DNA of 64,000 bases from Onthophagus taurus (Eukaryota; Arthropoda; Insecta; Coleoptera; Scarabaeidae). A model generated the notes under the pieces. It was not told where the DNA came from and made no database searches. It saw nothing but the letters and a program-made list of their open reading frames with translations. The stretch covers positions 558,001-622,000 of the forward strand of contig NW_027248939.1 in the NCBI RefSeq assembly GCF_036711975.1, written 5' to 3'. The position numbers and the translations under genes were made by a program. The first letter of the stretch is position 1. The number at the start of each line of letters is the position of its first letter. Below, piece after piece: positions 10,404 through 21,589 of the stretch.

Positions 10404-12062
10404 ATGAAAAGTCAAATTGTTGAATTTTACACTGGAAAAACCGTATTTGTAACGGGAGCAACGGGTTTTATGGGAAAAGTTCTTTTAGAAAAGTTAATCA
10501 GAAGTGTACCCGATATTAAGAAAATCTACATTTTATTGCGACCAAAAAAAGGATACAACCCCGAACTAAGAGTTAAACAATTAGCGGAGAGCCCCGTAAG
10601 TATTTTAAAAAAAATTTCATATTTTCAACAAATAAATCAAATTTTCTCAAAAAAGATATTCACCTTTAATAATTTAAATGCAAAAGTCAAGGAAAAAATT
10701 GAAGCGATTTGCGGCGATATAACCAAAGAAGGTTTTGATATGTCCATAAATGATAGGGAAAAATTAATTGATGAAGTATCCGTTGTGTTTCACTTCGCCG
10801 CTTCCGTTCGAATGGACCTTTCATTAAAAGAAGCTGTTATTACAAATACTAAATCAACTTATGAGTTGTTTAAATTTTGTATGAACTTGAAAAATTTGCA
10901 AGTATGTTTAAAATGTTTTTTATGTTAAATTGTTAAAAAAAAACTTCCTGTAGTCGGTTGTTCATTTATCCACGGCTTATTGCAACGTTGAAATTGAGAA
11001 TATGGAGGAGAAAGTGTACCCCATTGACGTTGATCCATACAAGATTGTCGATATGGTGGAGTGGATGGATGAAAAGTGCTTAAATGCTATTACTAAAAGG
11101 TTATTAGGTCCTCATCCAAATACTTATACGTTCACTAAACGACTTGCTGAAATAATCGCCGTTGATATGGGTGATAAACTACCATTAATAATAACGAGAC
11201 CATCTATTGGTGCGTTTGATATTATTAGAGAAGAAAAAAATACATCGTTTATTTTTAGTTGTCCCTTCTTTGTCTGAACCAACGCCTGGTTGGGTGGATA
11301 ATTTTTACGGTCCCATTGGAATATTTCTAGCGGGTGGAATAGGAATTTTGAAATCATGTTTGTTGGATGGCGAAGCTATACCGGAAGTCATTCCGGTGGA
11401 TTTCGCTATAAATAGCGTAATATGTTGTGGATACGAAAGAGCAAAGACCAAGTAAATATTTCTGTAATTATGTGATAAATTTAAAATTTCTTTCACGTGT
11501 TTCAGTTATTTAACAACGCCTACAATAAACATAACTAACAGATTTCCTTATACTTGGCGTTATATACTGGATTCATTTCTGGAAGTTACGTATAAAGAAC
11601 CATTCAAACATAGTCTTTGGTATTGCGAAGTGTACCTAACAAAATCTTATTTTGTATTCATGATTGCTTCTTTTTTCTTTCAACTAATTCCGGCGTTGTT
11701 GGTCGACTTTCTATTAATCATGTTCCTACAGAAACCTTTGTATGTATTAAATATGATGTGGTTGTTCTTAAATTATTAACAACCTGTTCTAATTTAGCTT
11801 GATTTCCATTCAAAAACGTCTAATTTTATCGTTTGAAATTGTGAGGCACTTTACAGTGAGAAAATGGACATTTGATAATAGCAATTGCATTAAACTAGAA
11901 GAAAAACTAGATAAAGCTGATAAGGAAATATTTTACGGTATAATAACCAAAGATGCTGATCTAAAAAAATACGCTGTAGAAAGTTACAGAACAGCTAAGA
12001 AATACTTAGTAAAGGACGATGGCAAGAACATTGAGTTGTACCGATTCCGGGACACAATGTAA
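10404..12062 (+). CDS. Fatty acyl-CoA reductase, six exons, apparently intact
   Basis: Reduces fatty acyl-CoA to fatty alcohol with NADPH; insect members act in cuticular wax, pheromone or tracheal lipid synthesis, usually at the ER or peroxisome. Exons: 10404-10595, 10656-10901, 10954-11209, 11259-11451, 11506-11739 and 11798-12062, giving about 461 residues, slightly shorter than the common 500. The N-terminal Rossmann motif is GATGFMGK (near residue 20). The active-site pair is in YTFTK, the substrate-side block is GWVDNFYGP, and the C-terminal half has the Sterile-type domain with a strongly hydrophobic stretch (near 11640-11735) likely to anchor it in membrane. Introns are 49-60 bp, most with GT...AG ends. 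The first (10596-10655) is 60 nt with no stop, so unspliced RNA would also be in frame; its acceptor is purine-rich and is my least certain border. A truncated paralogue lies at 22136-23190. Confidence 0.9.
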
Positions 12063-12439
12063 AATTGTTAACAAATTTAATTTGACGATTTATTAATCAA
12101 TTTGCTTTTTCCAGATTTTATTTTCTGAATCTCTTCGTTAAATTCTATTTATTGTACATGGTGTTAAAAGGTTGTTATGTATGTCTTAGTTATTGGTTCT
12201 AAATAACATATAAAACGTTTAAAAATAATAAAAAAGTTCGAATTTTACGCTGCATGTTTTTTTTTTAAGTTGATTCGAAAGCATACCGTGAATACGAAAT
12301 TTTCAACAAATCATATCAACTGTATTTGTAGGAATCATCTCATGATTTGTATGTCAAATTGGTTCTTAAAAGTTGATATGAGCTATATGATAATATAATT
12401 GAAATTTCCATGAAAAAAATATTAAAGAAGGAATTATCA
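12063..12439. other. 3' flank of the reductase gene with a polyadenylation signal
   Basis: AATAAA occurs at 12227-12232, 165 bp after the stop codon, and is followed by T-rich sequence, a suitable 3' end for the reductase mRNA. The rest is AT-rich with no feature seen. Confidence 0.5.
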
Positions 12440-12545
12440 AAACTAATACGGAATATTTAAAAAATTATATCAATTGTCTTTTTAAGAATTATCACATGAT
12501 ATGAACTAAAACTAGAAACTTTCGGGTTTTGCCGTGCGTCTTTTA
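12440..12545 (-). repeat. Repeat shared with 16.39-16.56 kb and 25.44-25.65 kb (Penelope-like terminal sequence, partial)
   Basis: Read on the minus strand, the block contains AAAGACGCACGGCAAAACCC-like sequence followed by TTTCTAGTTTTAGTTC. It is the same string found at 16440-16500 and, with a longer minisatellite part, at 25452-25540. The copy is cut off before the hammerhead-like part that the other two retain. Confidence 0.6.
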
Positions 12546-13363
12546 AGAAAATTTCCTTCCAATAACACTACAATCCACACATATCCTATACTATTCCTTT
12601 TTCCAGTTCCATTTTTTGAAAAAACCTCATTTTATCACAAGATATTATTACGGTCATACAAACAAGATAAAAATAACATAATTAAAATTAAAATACTCAT
12701 ACAGAGCTAACCCCAGAAAAACAAGCAACAAACAGCAAGGAAATTTAATAAGTACCATACAGACGCTTAACAATCCCACCCCTTTAAAACCCCCCAAGTA
12801 AACGAGGATGTCCTATAAGGTTGCAATAGGAACATCGCAACACTTTGGGTCCCATGGCAACCAAAAATCCCTTCGTCACCTTAAAATCTACACCTTTCCT
12901 ACCGGATCCATTTTCCACACGTTGACAAACCTTACAATACCACAAACAATTAAGACATAACAAAGTCACAGAACCTGGTACTAATAAGATAATTTTAAAC
13001 ACTGACGATAATACAGATTAAATTGTTTTTTGTTAACATTTCACAAATTAATTTAAATTTAAGATGTATACAGGCAGCTAACTTCACTACACACACCTAA
13101 CCTCAAAAATAAACGAAAAGAAACACATGGCGCATAGTGTTGCAAGGAAAGCTTATTGAATATTATTGAATTAATAACAGGGTAACGATGAGGAGAAGAA
13201 TTAAGTAATTAAGATTAAGAAGATAACAGCTTAAATAACAAACAAATATGTTTTTTAAAAATATGTTTATTGACGTGAGTTTCATTTTATTCATAATGTA
13301 ACGATAGCTATATATATATATATATATTATATAGATATAAAACGTCGTTTATAAAACGTTTAT
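12546..13363. other. AT-rich stretch, no gene seen
   Basis: No coding frame that I can support. A short frame on the minus strand (12784-13002) has several Cys residues but no recognisable domain. A TA microsatellite lies near 13310-13330. Confidence 0.4.
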
Positions 13364-13752
13364 AAAACGACGTTTTATAAAACTGACATTTAATTTTGAC
13401 ATATTGTTGTGAAGTTGATTACCGTTAGTAACATTGAATTTGTGTCACATTGACGTTTAACCTTTATTCAAAAATTTATTTAAAAAATAAATTTATGGAA
13501 TCAATTTCAATAGTCGTGGACAAAGTATAGTATTCCACTCGCATATAATGAGCTATTATTCACTCAGGTTAATTAACTTAACCTTCGTGAATAATAGCCC
13601 TCATTATATGCTCATATAATAATATACTATTTTTAAATAAATTTTTGAATAAAGGTTAAACGTCAATGTGACATAAATTCAATGTTACTAACGGTAATCA
13701 ACTTCACAACAATATGTCAAAATTAAATGTCAGTTTTATAAAACGTCGTTTT
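13364..13752. mobile_element. Fold-back element with inverted arms of about 118 bp
   Basis: The left arm from AAAACGACGTTTTATAAAAC at 13364 to about 13485 is matched, reverse-complemented, by about 13634-13752, ending GTTTTATAAAACGTCGTTTT. The match is near perfect over roughly 118 bp. The central 150 bp contains a smaller imperfect palindrome around 13548-13615 (two AATAATAGC-type arms). There is no coding capacity, as expected for a MITE or fold-back element. Just outside the left arm the end sequence AAACGTCGTTTATAAAACG is partly repeated. Confidence 0.9.
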
Positions 13753-14191
13753 CTTTACGAAAATTAATTAATTTATGCTTAAATCATACGAAAAAGGAAT
13801 TTGTTTACGTTTTTTTAATGTCAAACATTTAGAAACTCCTAAAAAATTGAATTAAATCGACGTTTTTTGAACTTTTAACATTTTAAATAATTATTATTAG
13901 TCTGGTTATTATTATACACTCCGTGAAAAATGACTACCTAGGACTAGGATAAATCAGGGCAGTTGGGGTGGGAAGTGTATCTGAATGCGGAACTGGAAAC
14001 GTGACAGATGGTACATTTGCATAAACCCATCGCATATTTTTTCTTATTCCGGTTTGTTTACTTAGGCAAAAGTAGCAGTCGGTTCTATGACAAAGTGGTT
14101 CTCACCAAATCATTGGTACGTAAATTTCATGTACCGCCTAATGTTAAAAAAGGTTATAAACTATAAAGTATTTTTAACATGAAATACATAC
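13753..14191. other. Non-coding stretch, no feature seen
   Basis: Mixed-composition sequence without a supported frame or repeat. A short string around 14100-14190 contains two similar pieces (GTACGTAAATTTCATGTACC and AACATGAAATACATACC). Confidence 0.3.
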
Positions 14192-14337
14192 CCTGGCGCG
14201 CCGGAAGCCCATCCACTAAGATTTATACGGCAATTAAGACATAAAAAACTTGGTGTGCATTGTTCTTGAAGATTCTCAGCTGCTATTCCAAAATATTGGA
14301 GATAATTTTCTTGTACCGAATTAATAAATTTACGCAT
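14192..14337 (-). CDS. Exon-like frame of about 48 codons with a CLNC motif
   Basis: Minus-strand frame from ATG 14337 to 14192, where it meets a good splice donor (AGG|GTATGT). The peptide has a regularly spaced pattern: YFGIAAENL, then QCTPSFLCLNC, then LSGWASG. This resembles the Cys-x2-Cys...Trp start of some insect transposon-derived or regulatory proteins, but I cannot name a family. No matching downstream exon was found on the minus strand. It could be an orphan exon or a chance frame. Confidence 0.3.
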
Positions 14338-15233
14338 GTTTTTCTTTATTAATTAAACTATATTACAAGATACAATTTGTGAACAACTGTTTAACGTTGA
14401 ATATGGAACTTGAATGAGAACTCCACGAAACCTTCCCTTACGGTACAGTGGGGGTTTTTATGATGCTCACTTTTTTCTTAACATTCCGGGAAAAAACCTT
14501 TTCATTTGTCCACAGGAAATGTATTTATTTTAATTAAACTTAATTCACTGAGTAAAACGGCAATATACGTTAGGAATACCGAAAAATATAGAAACAGGAA
14601 AACCCTGGGCATATTCCTATTGTAAAAGTACAAACCCTATGCAAAAAATAAGACGGAATTTTTGCGGCTCTCCAAGGCGTTTGAGCTAATTTTGTATTGT
14701 GATTTAAATAATATCCAACAAAAATTGCAGCATTCCGTTTAAAATAACTGGATGTGGCAGCCATCTTGAAATTATTTTAAATCGAAAGATTGGGATGAAT
14801 AGCTCCTACACGTAAAATCTCAGAAACGTACGAAACATGAAACCTAAAAATTTCTAACGGTCTAGTTGCGCGGAATTTCATGTACAAGAAAAAGCTGTTT
14901 TAAAACTACCGAACCGATTGGAATAAGTATTAATACCATTTATTGGCTATACAACACTCGTTAATTTCATAAATAGCACGACCAGATCGGTCATCTCTAA
15001 CTCCAGATATGCTGCAAAAAAAATCGTAGCTCCAAAACGTATCCATAGAAAAACTTTTAAATGTGATTTTTGGATTTAGGGGACCAAACTACATAAGAAA
15101 AATACAGTGGCGTCAAATGTACATTTTATGATTTTTTTTTGTAGACTAGTGTAATCAATTAAAGCTAATTATTAACTAATTGAGTCGCGTCCGGTGTGAG
15201 GCGGGAGAAGGTCTTCGTGTTCACCACCATCTT
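14338..15233. other. Non-coding stretch, no gene seen
   Basis: No supported frame. The only frame above 60 codons (14570-14764, minus) shows no domain. The right end presumably contains the 3' untranslated end of the Penelope-like fragment that follows. Confidence 0.35.
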
Positions 15234-16085
15234 CTATGTTCTGCTAAGCTCCCAGCCATCCTCTCTGTTGACGTTATTTCTATGTCGGTGGATCTCTATG
15301 GCTTCTCTTGTCAGTCGCTGGTGATATCTGTTGTCCCTAGCCAGCACCTTTGCTTGGTCGAAGTCTATTCGGTGTCCCTCTGCAAGGCAATGTTCCACCA
15401 CCGCCGACTGCTGGATCTTCTTCAACCTTACATCCCTTTCATTCTCCTGGATGCGGCACTCGACGTTACGTCCAGTTTGGCCAACGTAAAGCTTCCCACA
15501 ACTACACGATAGTCGGTAGACTTCCGCTCCTTTTAATGGAGTTAGTTTGTCCTTGGCTATCGGGAGTGTGTTCCGATAGCGTGGATTTTGCTGACCGTCC
15601 CGTACCGCATTATGATGTCGTTCTTCTTGAGGTGCCTGGCAATTCGTTCAGTTACACCTGAAACATAGGGAAGACAAATAAATCCAAGAGGTTTTGTCCC
15701 CCTCTGCTTTTGCTGCTTGATGGCACGGTTGATGTCCCTCGAAGTGTATCCGTTCTTCTGCAGTACGCCTCGTAGAAAGTGTTGCTCCTTCCTCAAGTTA
15801 TCTCCTTCACATATTCTCGCTGCTCGCTGAAATAAAGAGCGGATCACGGACCTCTTCTGTTGGGGATGATGATGTGATGATGCCTGCAAGTACCTGTTGG
15901 TATGGGTCTTCTTCCGTTATACACCAAGTTCCATATCTCCATTTGTCGTCCTGGTGATCAACACATCTAGGAAAGGTAGTTTTTTGGCAGTTTCTGTTTC
16001 TATGGTAAACTTAAAGAACTCTTGGAGCCGTTTTTGACCATGTTGCCATATGAAAAACGTGTCATCCACATATCGAAGCCATAGT
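15234..16085 (-). pseudogene. Penelope-like retroelement: reverse transcriptase C-terminal half plus GIY-YIG endonuclease
   Basis: On the minus strand the protein starts with the reverse transcriptase catalytic box RYVDDTFFIW (16055-16078), runs through the thumb region, including LPYVSGVTERIARHLKK, and ends with a GIY-YIG nuclease (VYRLSCSCGKLYVGQTGR, about 15460-15515) and a stop at 15234. This order is diagnostic for Penelope-like elements. There is a TAA at 15917-15919 and a frameshift near 15590 between the two domains. The element is truncated at about 16090, upstream of the catalytic box, as is usual for such insertions. Confidence 0.9.
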
Positions 16086-16387
16086 TTTGGTTTCCACTAT
16101 AAATATTTTAGATAGAATTTTATTTGAACTTTCATCATCGAATGAAAAAATAATCGACTGAAAAAATAATCGAATGGACAAACAATCGACTATTTCATTC
16201 GATTATTTTATAATTGATTATTTTATTCGATCGTAAAATAATCGATTAATAATCAAATAATCGATTAATAATCGATTATTCATATATGTCTATTATGCCC
16301 ACCACTAATAATTAGTTTTAGTTGATTATTAATTAGTTTTCCGATTTATATATTGTTCCCGATTTTCGATTTCGTCAATTCGAACCA
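16086..16387. repeat. AT-rich low-complexity tract with AATCGATTA-type repeats and an hAT-like end
   Basis: Between 16130 and 16275 variants of AATCGACT and AATCGATTATT recur in both orientations. Just after it (near 16295) is ATGCCCACCACTA, which resembles the terminal sequence of hAT DNA transposons. No partner terminus was identified, so the hAT link is weak. Confidence 0.35.
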
Positions 16388-16428
16388 GTTTCTAAAGAAG
16401 GTTGCAAATGGCATCCGAAACGTCAAAC
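16388..16428 (+). ncRNA. Decayed hammerhead ribozyme-like motif
   Basis: The string GTTT-CTAAAGA, then a hairpin (GGTTGC, loop, GCATCC), then GAAACGTC-AAAC has the order of a minimal hammerhead: helix I (GTTT/AAAC), a core resembling CUGANGA with one change, helix II, and GAAA followed by a two-base helix III and GUC. Penelope-like elements are known to carry minimal hammerheads in their terminal repeats. A related copy with the core CTGAAGA is at 25550-25593. The core here has A instead of G at one conserved place, so activity is unlikely. Confidence 0.4.
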
Positions 16429-16560
16429 CTTTTCTTAAAAGACGCACGGCAAAACCCGAACGTTTCTAGTGTTAGTTCTAGTTTTAGTTCAATTAACTCC
16501 GGCCGTGAGAGCCTTCGTACTTATATTATCACATGATATGTACGTTAAATTGAAGACTAA
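16429..16560 (+). repeat. Penelope-associated repeat with CTAGTTTTAGTT minisatellite and CCGGCCGTGAGAGCC block
   Basis: Shared with 12.44-12.55 kb and 25.44-25.66 kb: a GACGCACGGCAAAACCC-type stretch, a short run of TTCTAGTGTTAGTTCTAG units, and then GGCCGTGAGAGCCTTCGTAC. The three copies differ in the number of minisatellite units. Confidence 0.65.
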
Positions 16561-16734
16561 AGATTCTAGTTTACGATATGATATAAAAACAATAGCATAG
16601 TACTATTGAAATTTACAGAAAAAAATTATTAAGGAAAAAATTGCTTAATTTGTATATCAAAAATAGAACGAAATTTTCAAATGTCAAATCGGCCGTAGTT
16701 TTAAGAATCGTGAAAATTGGTAATTTTCGATTGC

Positions 16735-17945
16735 CCTTGTTCCGAAAATGTCCACTGAGTTTGTCTAAAGAGGTTAAATATCTGTGTATCACTTTTTTGT
16801 ATCTTTGGCTAGTGCCGAAGGGTGATTGGGAAGACATGGGGTTTGGCACCCAAATTTGCCCTTTGGATCTACATGGCTGTGATACGACCTATGCTCACTT
16901 ATGGTGCAGTAGTATGGTGGTCTAAAACCTTAGAGGTTACCGCCACTACCGCACTAAATAGATTACAGAGACTTGCGTGTATGTATGTTACAGGTGTCAT
17001 GAGGACGACCCCCACTGCGGCCATGGAAAACATGTTAAACTTGCCACCTCTACACTTACATATTCAGGAGGTGGCGCTGATTACCCTGTTGCGACTACGG
17101 GAAGTAGGACTTTTCAAGGGAGAGGAAACCGGAGGAAGTGCAGCACTATTGGAATGTTGCACGGACTATATACCGGCTAAATTCACATTTTCAAGAAAAT
17201 ACCTCATCCATTGTGGTTCCACAGATGTAGATGAAAATAAAACCCTTAAAATCTACACTGATGGTTCGTGTAGACGGACTGGTGCAGGAGCGGGAGTATT
17301 TTCTAACAACTTACAGCTCCATCTCTTCATATCACTTGGAGAAGGCATCACCGCCAAGCAGGCGGAATTAGTCGCTTTAAAATTTGCTGCTGACGACATT
17401 GTCAGCACCAATTACAGACCTTTACAATCTCTACCGACAGTAGACAATCTGTTTTAGCTCTAAGCAAGGATAAATTTACGTCTGCGCTGCTTATGGACTG
17501 TCATTTGGCGCTTGAAGAGGCGGCAACACTAAACAGTGTCACACTGCAGTGGATAAAGGCACACTCGATTCACTCGGGGAATAAGCACGCCGATAGGCTG
17601 GCAAAAAGGGCTGCTGAGAAAGTGGCCTGTTCCCCTTTGCCGACAGTTGTTCCTTCTATGGTATCTCATAGTGAGTTCTTTGACTGGTGCGATAGAGTTA
17701 AAGGGTGCCAGTTAGCTAAGCGGTTATTATTTTATCCCTCAGCTGACGCAGCACAGAAATTTGTAAGGTTGGGTAAAAGCGCCTTACGGGTTATTACGGG
17801 ACTTGTTACAGGTCACTGTAAGGTAAATGAACACCTTTATAACATAAAGTGTGTTGACAACTCTTGTTTATAACATCTTGTGTGACTGTTCTGCCCTCAA
17901 GGACCTCAGATTAAGGGTGTCTTACAGCCACTCGATATAGCTGTG
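16735..17945 (+). pseudogene. R1/LOA-like non-LTR retrotransposon fragment: end of reverse transcriptase, RNase H, C-terminal zinc motif
   Basis: Plus-strand fragment. It begins in the reverse transcriptase thumb (LSLSKEVKYL, then LTYGAVVWW near 16895), continues with an RNase H domain (LKIYTDGSC near 17250; AKQAELVAL near 17360; TDSRQSVLAL near 17435; then the HADRLAK block near 17590), and reaches a C-terminal Cys-rich stretch with LCDCSALKDL near 17880. Frames change near 16830, 17440 and 17870. The combination of RNase H after the polymerase and the AMENMLNLPPLHLHI block fits I-superfamily elements of the LOA/R1 sort. It is 5' truncated and inactive. Confidence 0.85.
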
Positions 17946-18456
17946 TTTCCGTTGTGTAACCGTTCGCAAATGGCGCATTGATCATGATGGAAAGGATATT
18001 TCAAAAGCAGATGTTCCAGCGATATTATCAAATTTAATCTAAATCAATAACTGATGGTCAGGATGTGAAACCTTCTCTTAAATACATTGAATCTAAAATT
18101 GATCCTGGTCTTCTTCAACAGTTTAAAGATGCAAGAAAGGATAGCTACGATTGGAATGGCACTGTTGAAACTGTGATGTTATTTGACTTTTGGCTACAGG
18201 TAGCTCGACCCTCCCATTCAGGTACGTGCACTCCCTCAAGAAACATTACCCCCGATACTAAATCACCCAGTTTCGGAAATAGAGGTGATGCAAGCATTCG
18301 AAGCTTCTAATGATATCGTCACTGAGGTGTAAACACCCATAACTTTAAACTCCCAAGAATGTTGAAAGTGTTGATCCATCAACATCATCAACGTCAAATA
18401 TACTTGCCACGTCTAAACGGTCTGTTGTCTCAGTGTTCAATGATGTCATTTTTTGG
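17946..18456. other. No recognised feature; one unassigned 81-codon frame
   Basis: An open frame at 18065-18310 (plus) begins KPSLKYIESKIDPGLLQQF, which looks protein-like but is not recognised. It may be a fragment of an unrelated coding sequence. Otherwise nothing is seen. Confidence 0.25.
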
Positions 18457-18690
18457 TCACACCATAAACCGAAAACACGAAAAAGGAAGAAACAATATAC
18501 TGTAGCGCCGAAAATTCAAAACAAGACACAAATTGATAGGATCGGGCTCCGGTAACTCAGTGAAGAAGGGAGGGTTCTGATCTAAATAAGGGCGCCACGA
18601 ACTTAAACCGAAACCTATCAATACAAACCTTTGACCCAGCAAGTCCGAATCCAATGTCAAAGGAAAAGAAACAAGTACTAACATACACAA
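18457..18690 (-). other. LTR-like block related to the solo LTR family
   Basis: On the minus strand, TCGGACTTGCTGGGTCAAAGG followed about 40 bases later by GTTCGTGGCGCCC parallels TCGGACTTGATTAGG...GTCCGTGGCGCCCATTA inside the solo LTRs (near 10000-10060). The shared spacing suggests a second, diverged LTR family with the same core promoter or leader element. Borders are not defined. Confidence 0.3.
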
Positions 18691-19918
18691 AAAAAAGTAA
18701 TGTTGAGATAATAGATTCAAATAACTATATTGAAATGTCCTCAAAAATTGACTAATTTTGTTAATCAAAATAATTGTATTAATAATATATCTAATATTAT
18801 ACCAATAATGATCTTTAATAATGAAAAGTAAGGATATGAAATTAATCTCTAAAAACCTTATCGCTTTTGACTCGAGAAACCAAAAATAAAATACAAATAA
18901 TAAAATCCTGAAAGAAAGTAAAATTAGTACACAATAAATTATCATCAGCTGATGTAAATATAATTGTGGGACACCCAAAATAAGTGTAAAAAAAAAAAAG
19001 TAAACAAGCCCGTAACGTCCAAGCGATAAGTTAACAAAACTTCAAAAAAAAAAAAGGTATATATCTTAATAAATTTAAATCGGTGATAATAACAAAAAAA
19101 AAATATATATATATATATATATATTGAGTTGAAGACTCTTAATCAAAAAAAGTATTAATTAATTAATCATTAAATCAAAAACACGAAGAATTAAATCTCT
19201 CTCTTATAGTTACTAATCCTGAATTGCGCCAAGACGCGTCCGACGTCCAAAAGGTTATGTTTGGTTATGTTTTACTTGCGTAGACCCTTTGCGCAGCTTC
19301 CTATCCCTCTCTCTTTCTTCGAAAGGAACCGGACGTAGAAAACGGCAATTAAGATGGCTGCTCTCAGGAAATGTAAACCACGAGGTCGAAACCTCCACGA
19401 AGACGATGGTTGGTTGACGTAAGATTGGATTCGATGTTTTACGACGGAAAACCTCTTGCTCGAAGATATATAAATATATAGATATATATATTAGTAAAAT
19501 TTATAATAAGACGCAAAAATAAAAAGCCTAAAGGGAAAACAAAAATTAAAATCCGAAATATGAATGAACAAAAACCCTTAACCCAAAAATAAACAATGCA
19601 AAACCCCAATTATGAAAATAACAAAGCGTTTTACCTGACGATCTATAACGGCTTCACGTGATGGGTGAAATAAACCACGAATAAATCCGGAAAAAACTAT
19701 CCGATGAAACACTCCAACAGGTGCCAAAATAAATGAGTATAAGAGCCAATCCGGAAAATCCGCAAACGAAGATCTTGCCAAAACACCAATGCAAAACTCT
19801 TCTAAGACACTCTTATCTCAAAAACGTGGTATCAGCCCATTTAAAAATCAGACGCCTCCTCAATCGAACCCAAAGACACAACGGTTCGAAGACGACTGGT
19901 TAAACCGCTTGTATAGTT
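18691..19918. other. AT-rich non-coding DNA with a TA microsatellite at 19103-19124
   Basis: No supported gene. A long hydrophobic minus-strand frame here (18457-18978) reflects T-rich composition. A (TA)n run of about 11 units sits at 19103-19124. The stretch 19195-19400 is less AT-rich and may be part of a retroelement leader, not identified. Confidence 0.35.
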
Positions 19919-21344
19919 TCCGATATTTCTGGTGGTTTTTATGACTTAATTGCAGTTATATAACGAACTAAGATGGGGTTGTATATACTCCTCCACATCC
20001 AGATCGGTTTTTATGACAGTCATAAATAAAAGCCGGGGTGATTTTTGCCCCCTCGAGTACCTGAAAAGACTTATGACAGTCATACAATTACAGGGTAGAA
20101 CTTAAATTTTTTTAAACTAAAATTTAATTAAAAACCAAAGTTTTGTTATAACAACCAAAATTTAATTATAAAAACTAGTATAAAAGTCTTAGAAAAAAAT
20201 ATTACTTTTAGGAATGTCTAAATAATAGAATAACAAAATTTTAAAGAATCTGATTATTCTCCGCCCTCTTTTGTAAGTAGACAATGCATGCCTTCTCAAA
20301 ACATTTCTTAGAAAAAATATTTACTTAATATTAGAAACACAACAAATAAGAGAATAATGAGTATTTATATATGACCTTATTATTTTTCTACAATTTGCCA
20401 GTAAAGTGTGGTCCTTAATGCCGCCCTGAGTGAGGAATCCCAGCATTTTACAATGGGGAACTACCTGTTACAACCCCATCTTTGTTAGTTTTACAACTAC
20501 AGTAGGAAAGTGACAGAGTCATAAAAACCGATCGCCGTGTGGAAGACTATACAGGTAGTTTACGAACCCCAAACTCTGGCGTGAGTTGTTCAGGTCCACA
20601 TTAACGAAAATTTCAATAACAAAAAAATACAACAATTTATTTAAATCTATCTAAAAAGTACATTTGCTTAAATAATTTATGATTATTATTATAAAATTTA
20701 TTATCTTTTCACACTCATTCTAAGATATTATAAATAATATGTTTTAATTTTTATATTATAAATTAGTACTTGCTTTTTTTTTGTAAAATCATTTAAGTAT
20801 AAGTAAATTTATATTCTTTACTACATTTCTGTTTTATTTTGTTGAATTTAAAATAAAATAAAAAGAAGTGCGTCCCTGGACCTACAGTCGAGCCGTCGAA
20901 TTTGTGCAGTGATAAATCACCGTGACAAGTAGGTAAATTTCTTACATAGTCGGTCGCCCTGTCCGGATTCGTCAAAACAAGTGACCACACCCCTTCTGGG
21001 GGTAGCGCACTGAGCGCGTTACTGGAGACAAAAAATAATAAAAGCCGCCGACGCACTGTGAACGGTATTCATAACTTCTTATCTGACAGTAAAGGAAGGT
21101 TTATTCTCGTATAGTGTAGCTGCGCCTTATAGACCCGGGTGGGAGTAGGCGGTTACATAACGAAGGAACCCACTACCCCTTTTTTGTAAGTACCTACACG
21201 GTGATTTACCACTGCACAAATTCGACTGCTCGACTATAGTTCCCTAGGAGGACCTATCATAAATCATGTCCAGGTACTTTTTCCGGGTGATATTTACTGC
21301 CACTACTATTTCTGAGGGTCATAAAAACCACCAGAAATATCGGA
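19919..21344. repeat. Region bounded by 27-bp perfect inverted repeats and containing further inverted pairs
   Basis: TCCGATATTTCTGGTGGTTT... at 19919-19945 is exactly inverted at 21318-21344. Inside, GATCGGTTTTTATGAC at 20002-20017 is inverted at 20518-20533, AAGATGGGGTTGTA near 19972 is inverted near 20472, and a 50-bp block at 20882-20935 is inverted at 21191-21239 with a few mismatches. No protein is encoded. The outer pair could be terminal repeats of a non-autonomous element about 1.43 kb long, but no target duplication was established. Confidence 0.6.
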
Positions 21345-21589
21345 GACTATAACCACGAAAACAATATCTAAACGGAAATAAATCCCCCCACCCCAATCAA
21401 TCATAACATAATAAAAATCACTAAAAATGCATCGAATCTTAGGTCAAACCAACCATAGATGGTGTTAAATTATGAAAACAATGAAATTACGGAAAATGAA
21501 AATAAAAACCGCTACAATACTCCAAGCCTTGTTTTGTCTGACAAATGGGTGGAATATTTTGAACTCAAAGAGTTGGGGACTTTTGGGAA

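Noticed and set aside
13300..13340. TA-rich tract as a regulatory element.
   Set aside because: Plain microsatellite next to the fold-back element.
18457..18978. A 173-codon hydrophobic minus-strand frame.
   Set aside because: Composition is that of T-rich DNA, and it overlaps an LTR-like block; no recognisable membrane protein family.
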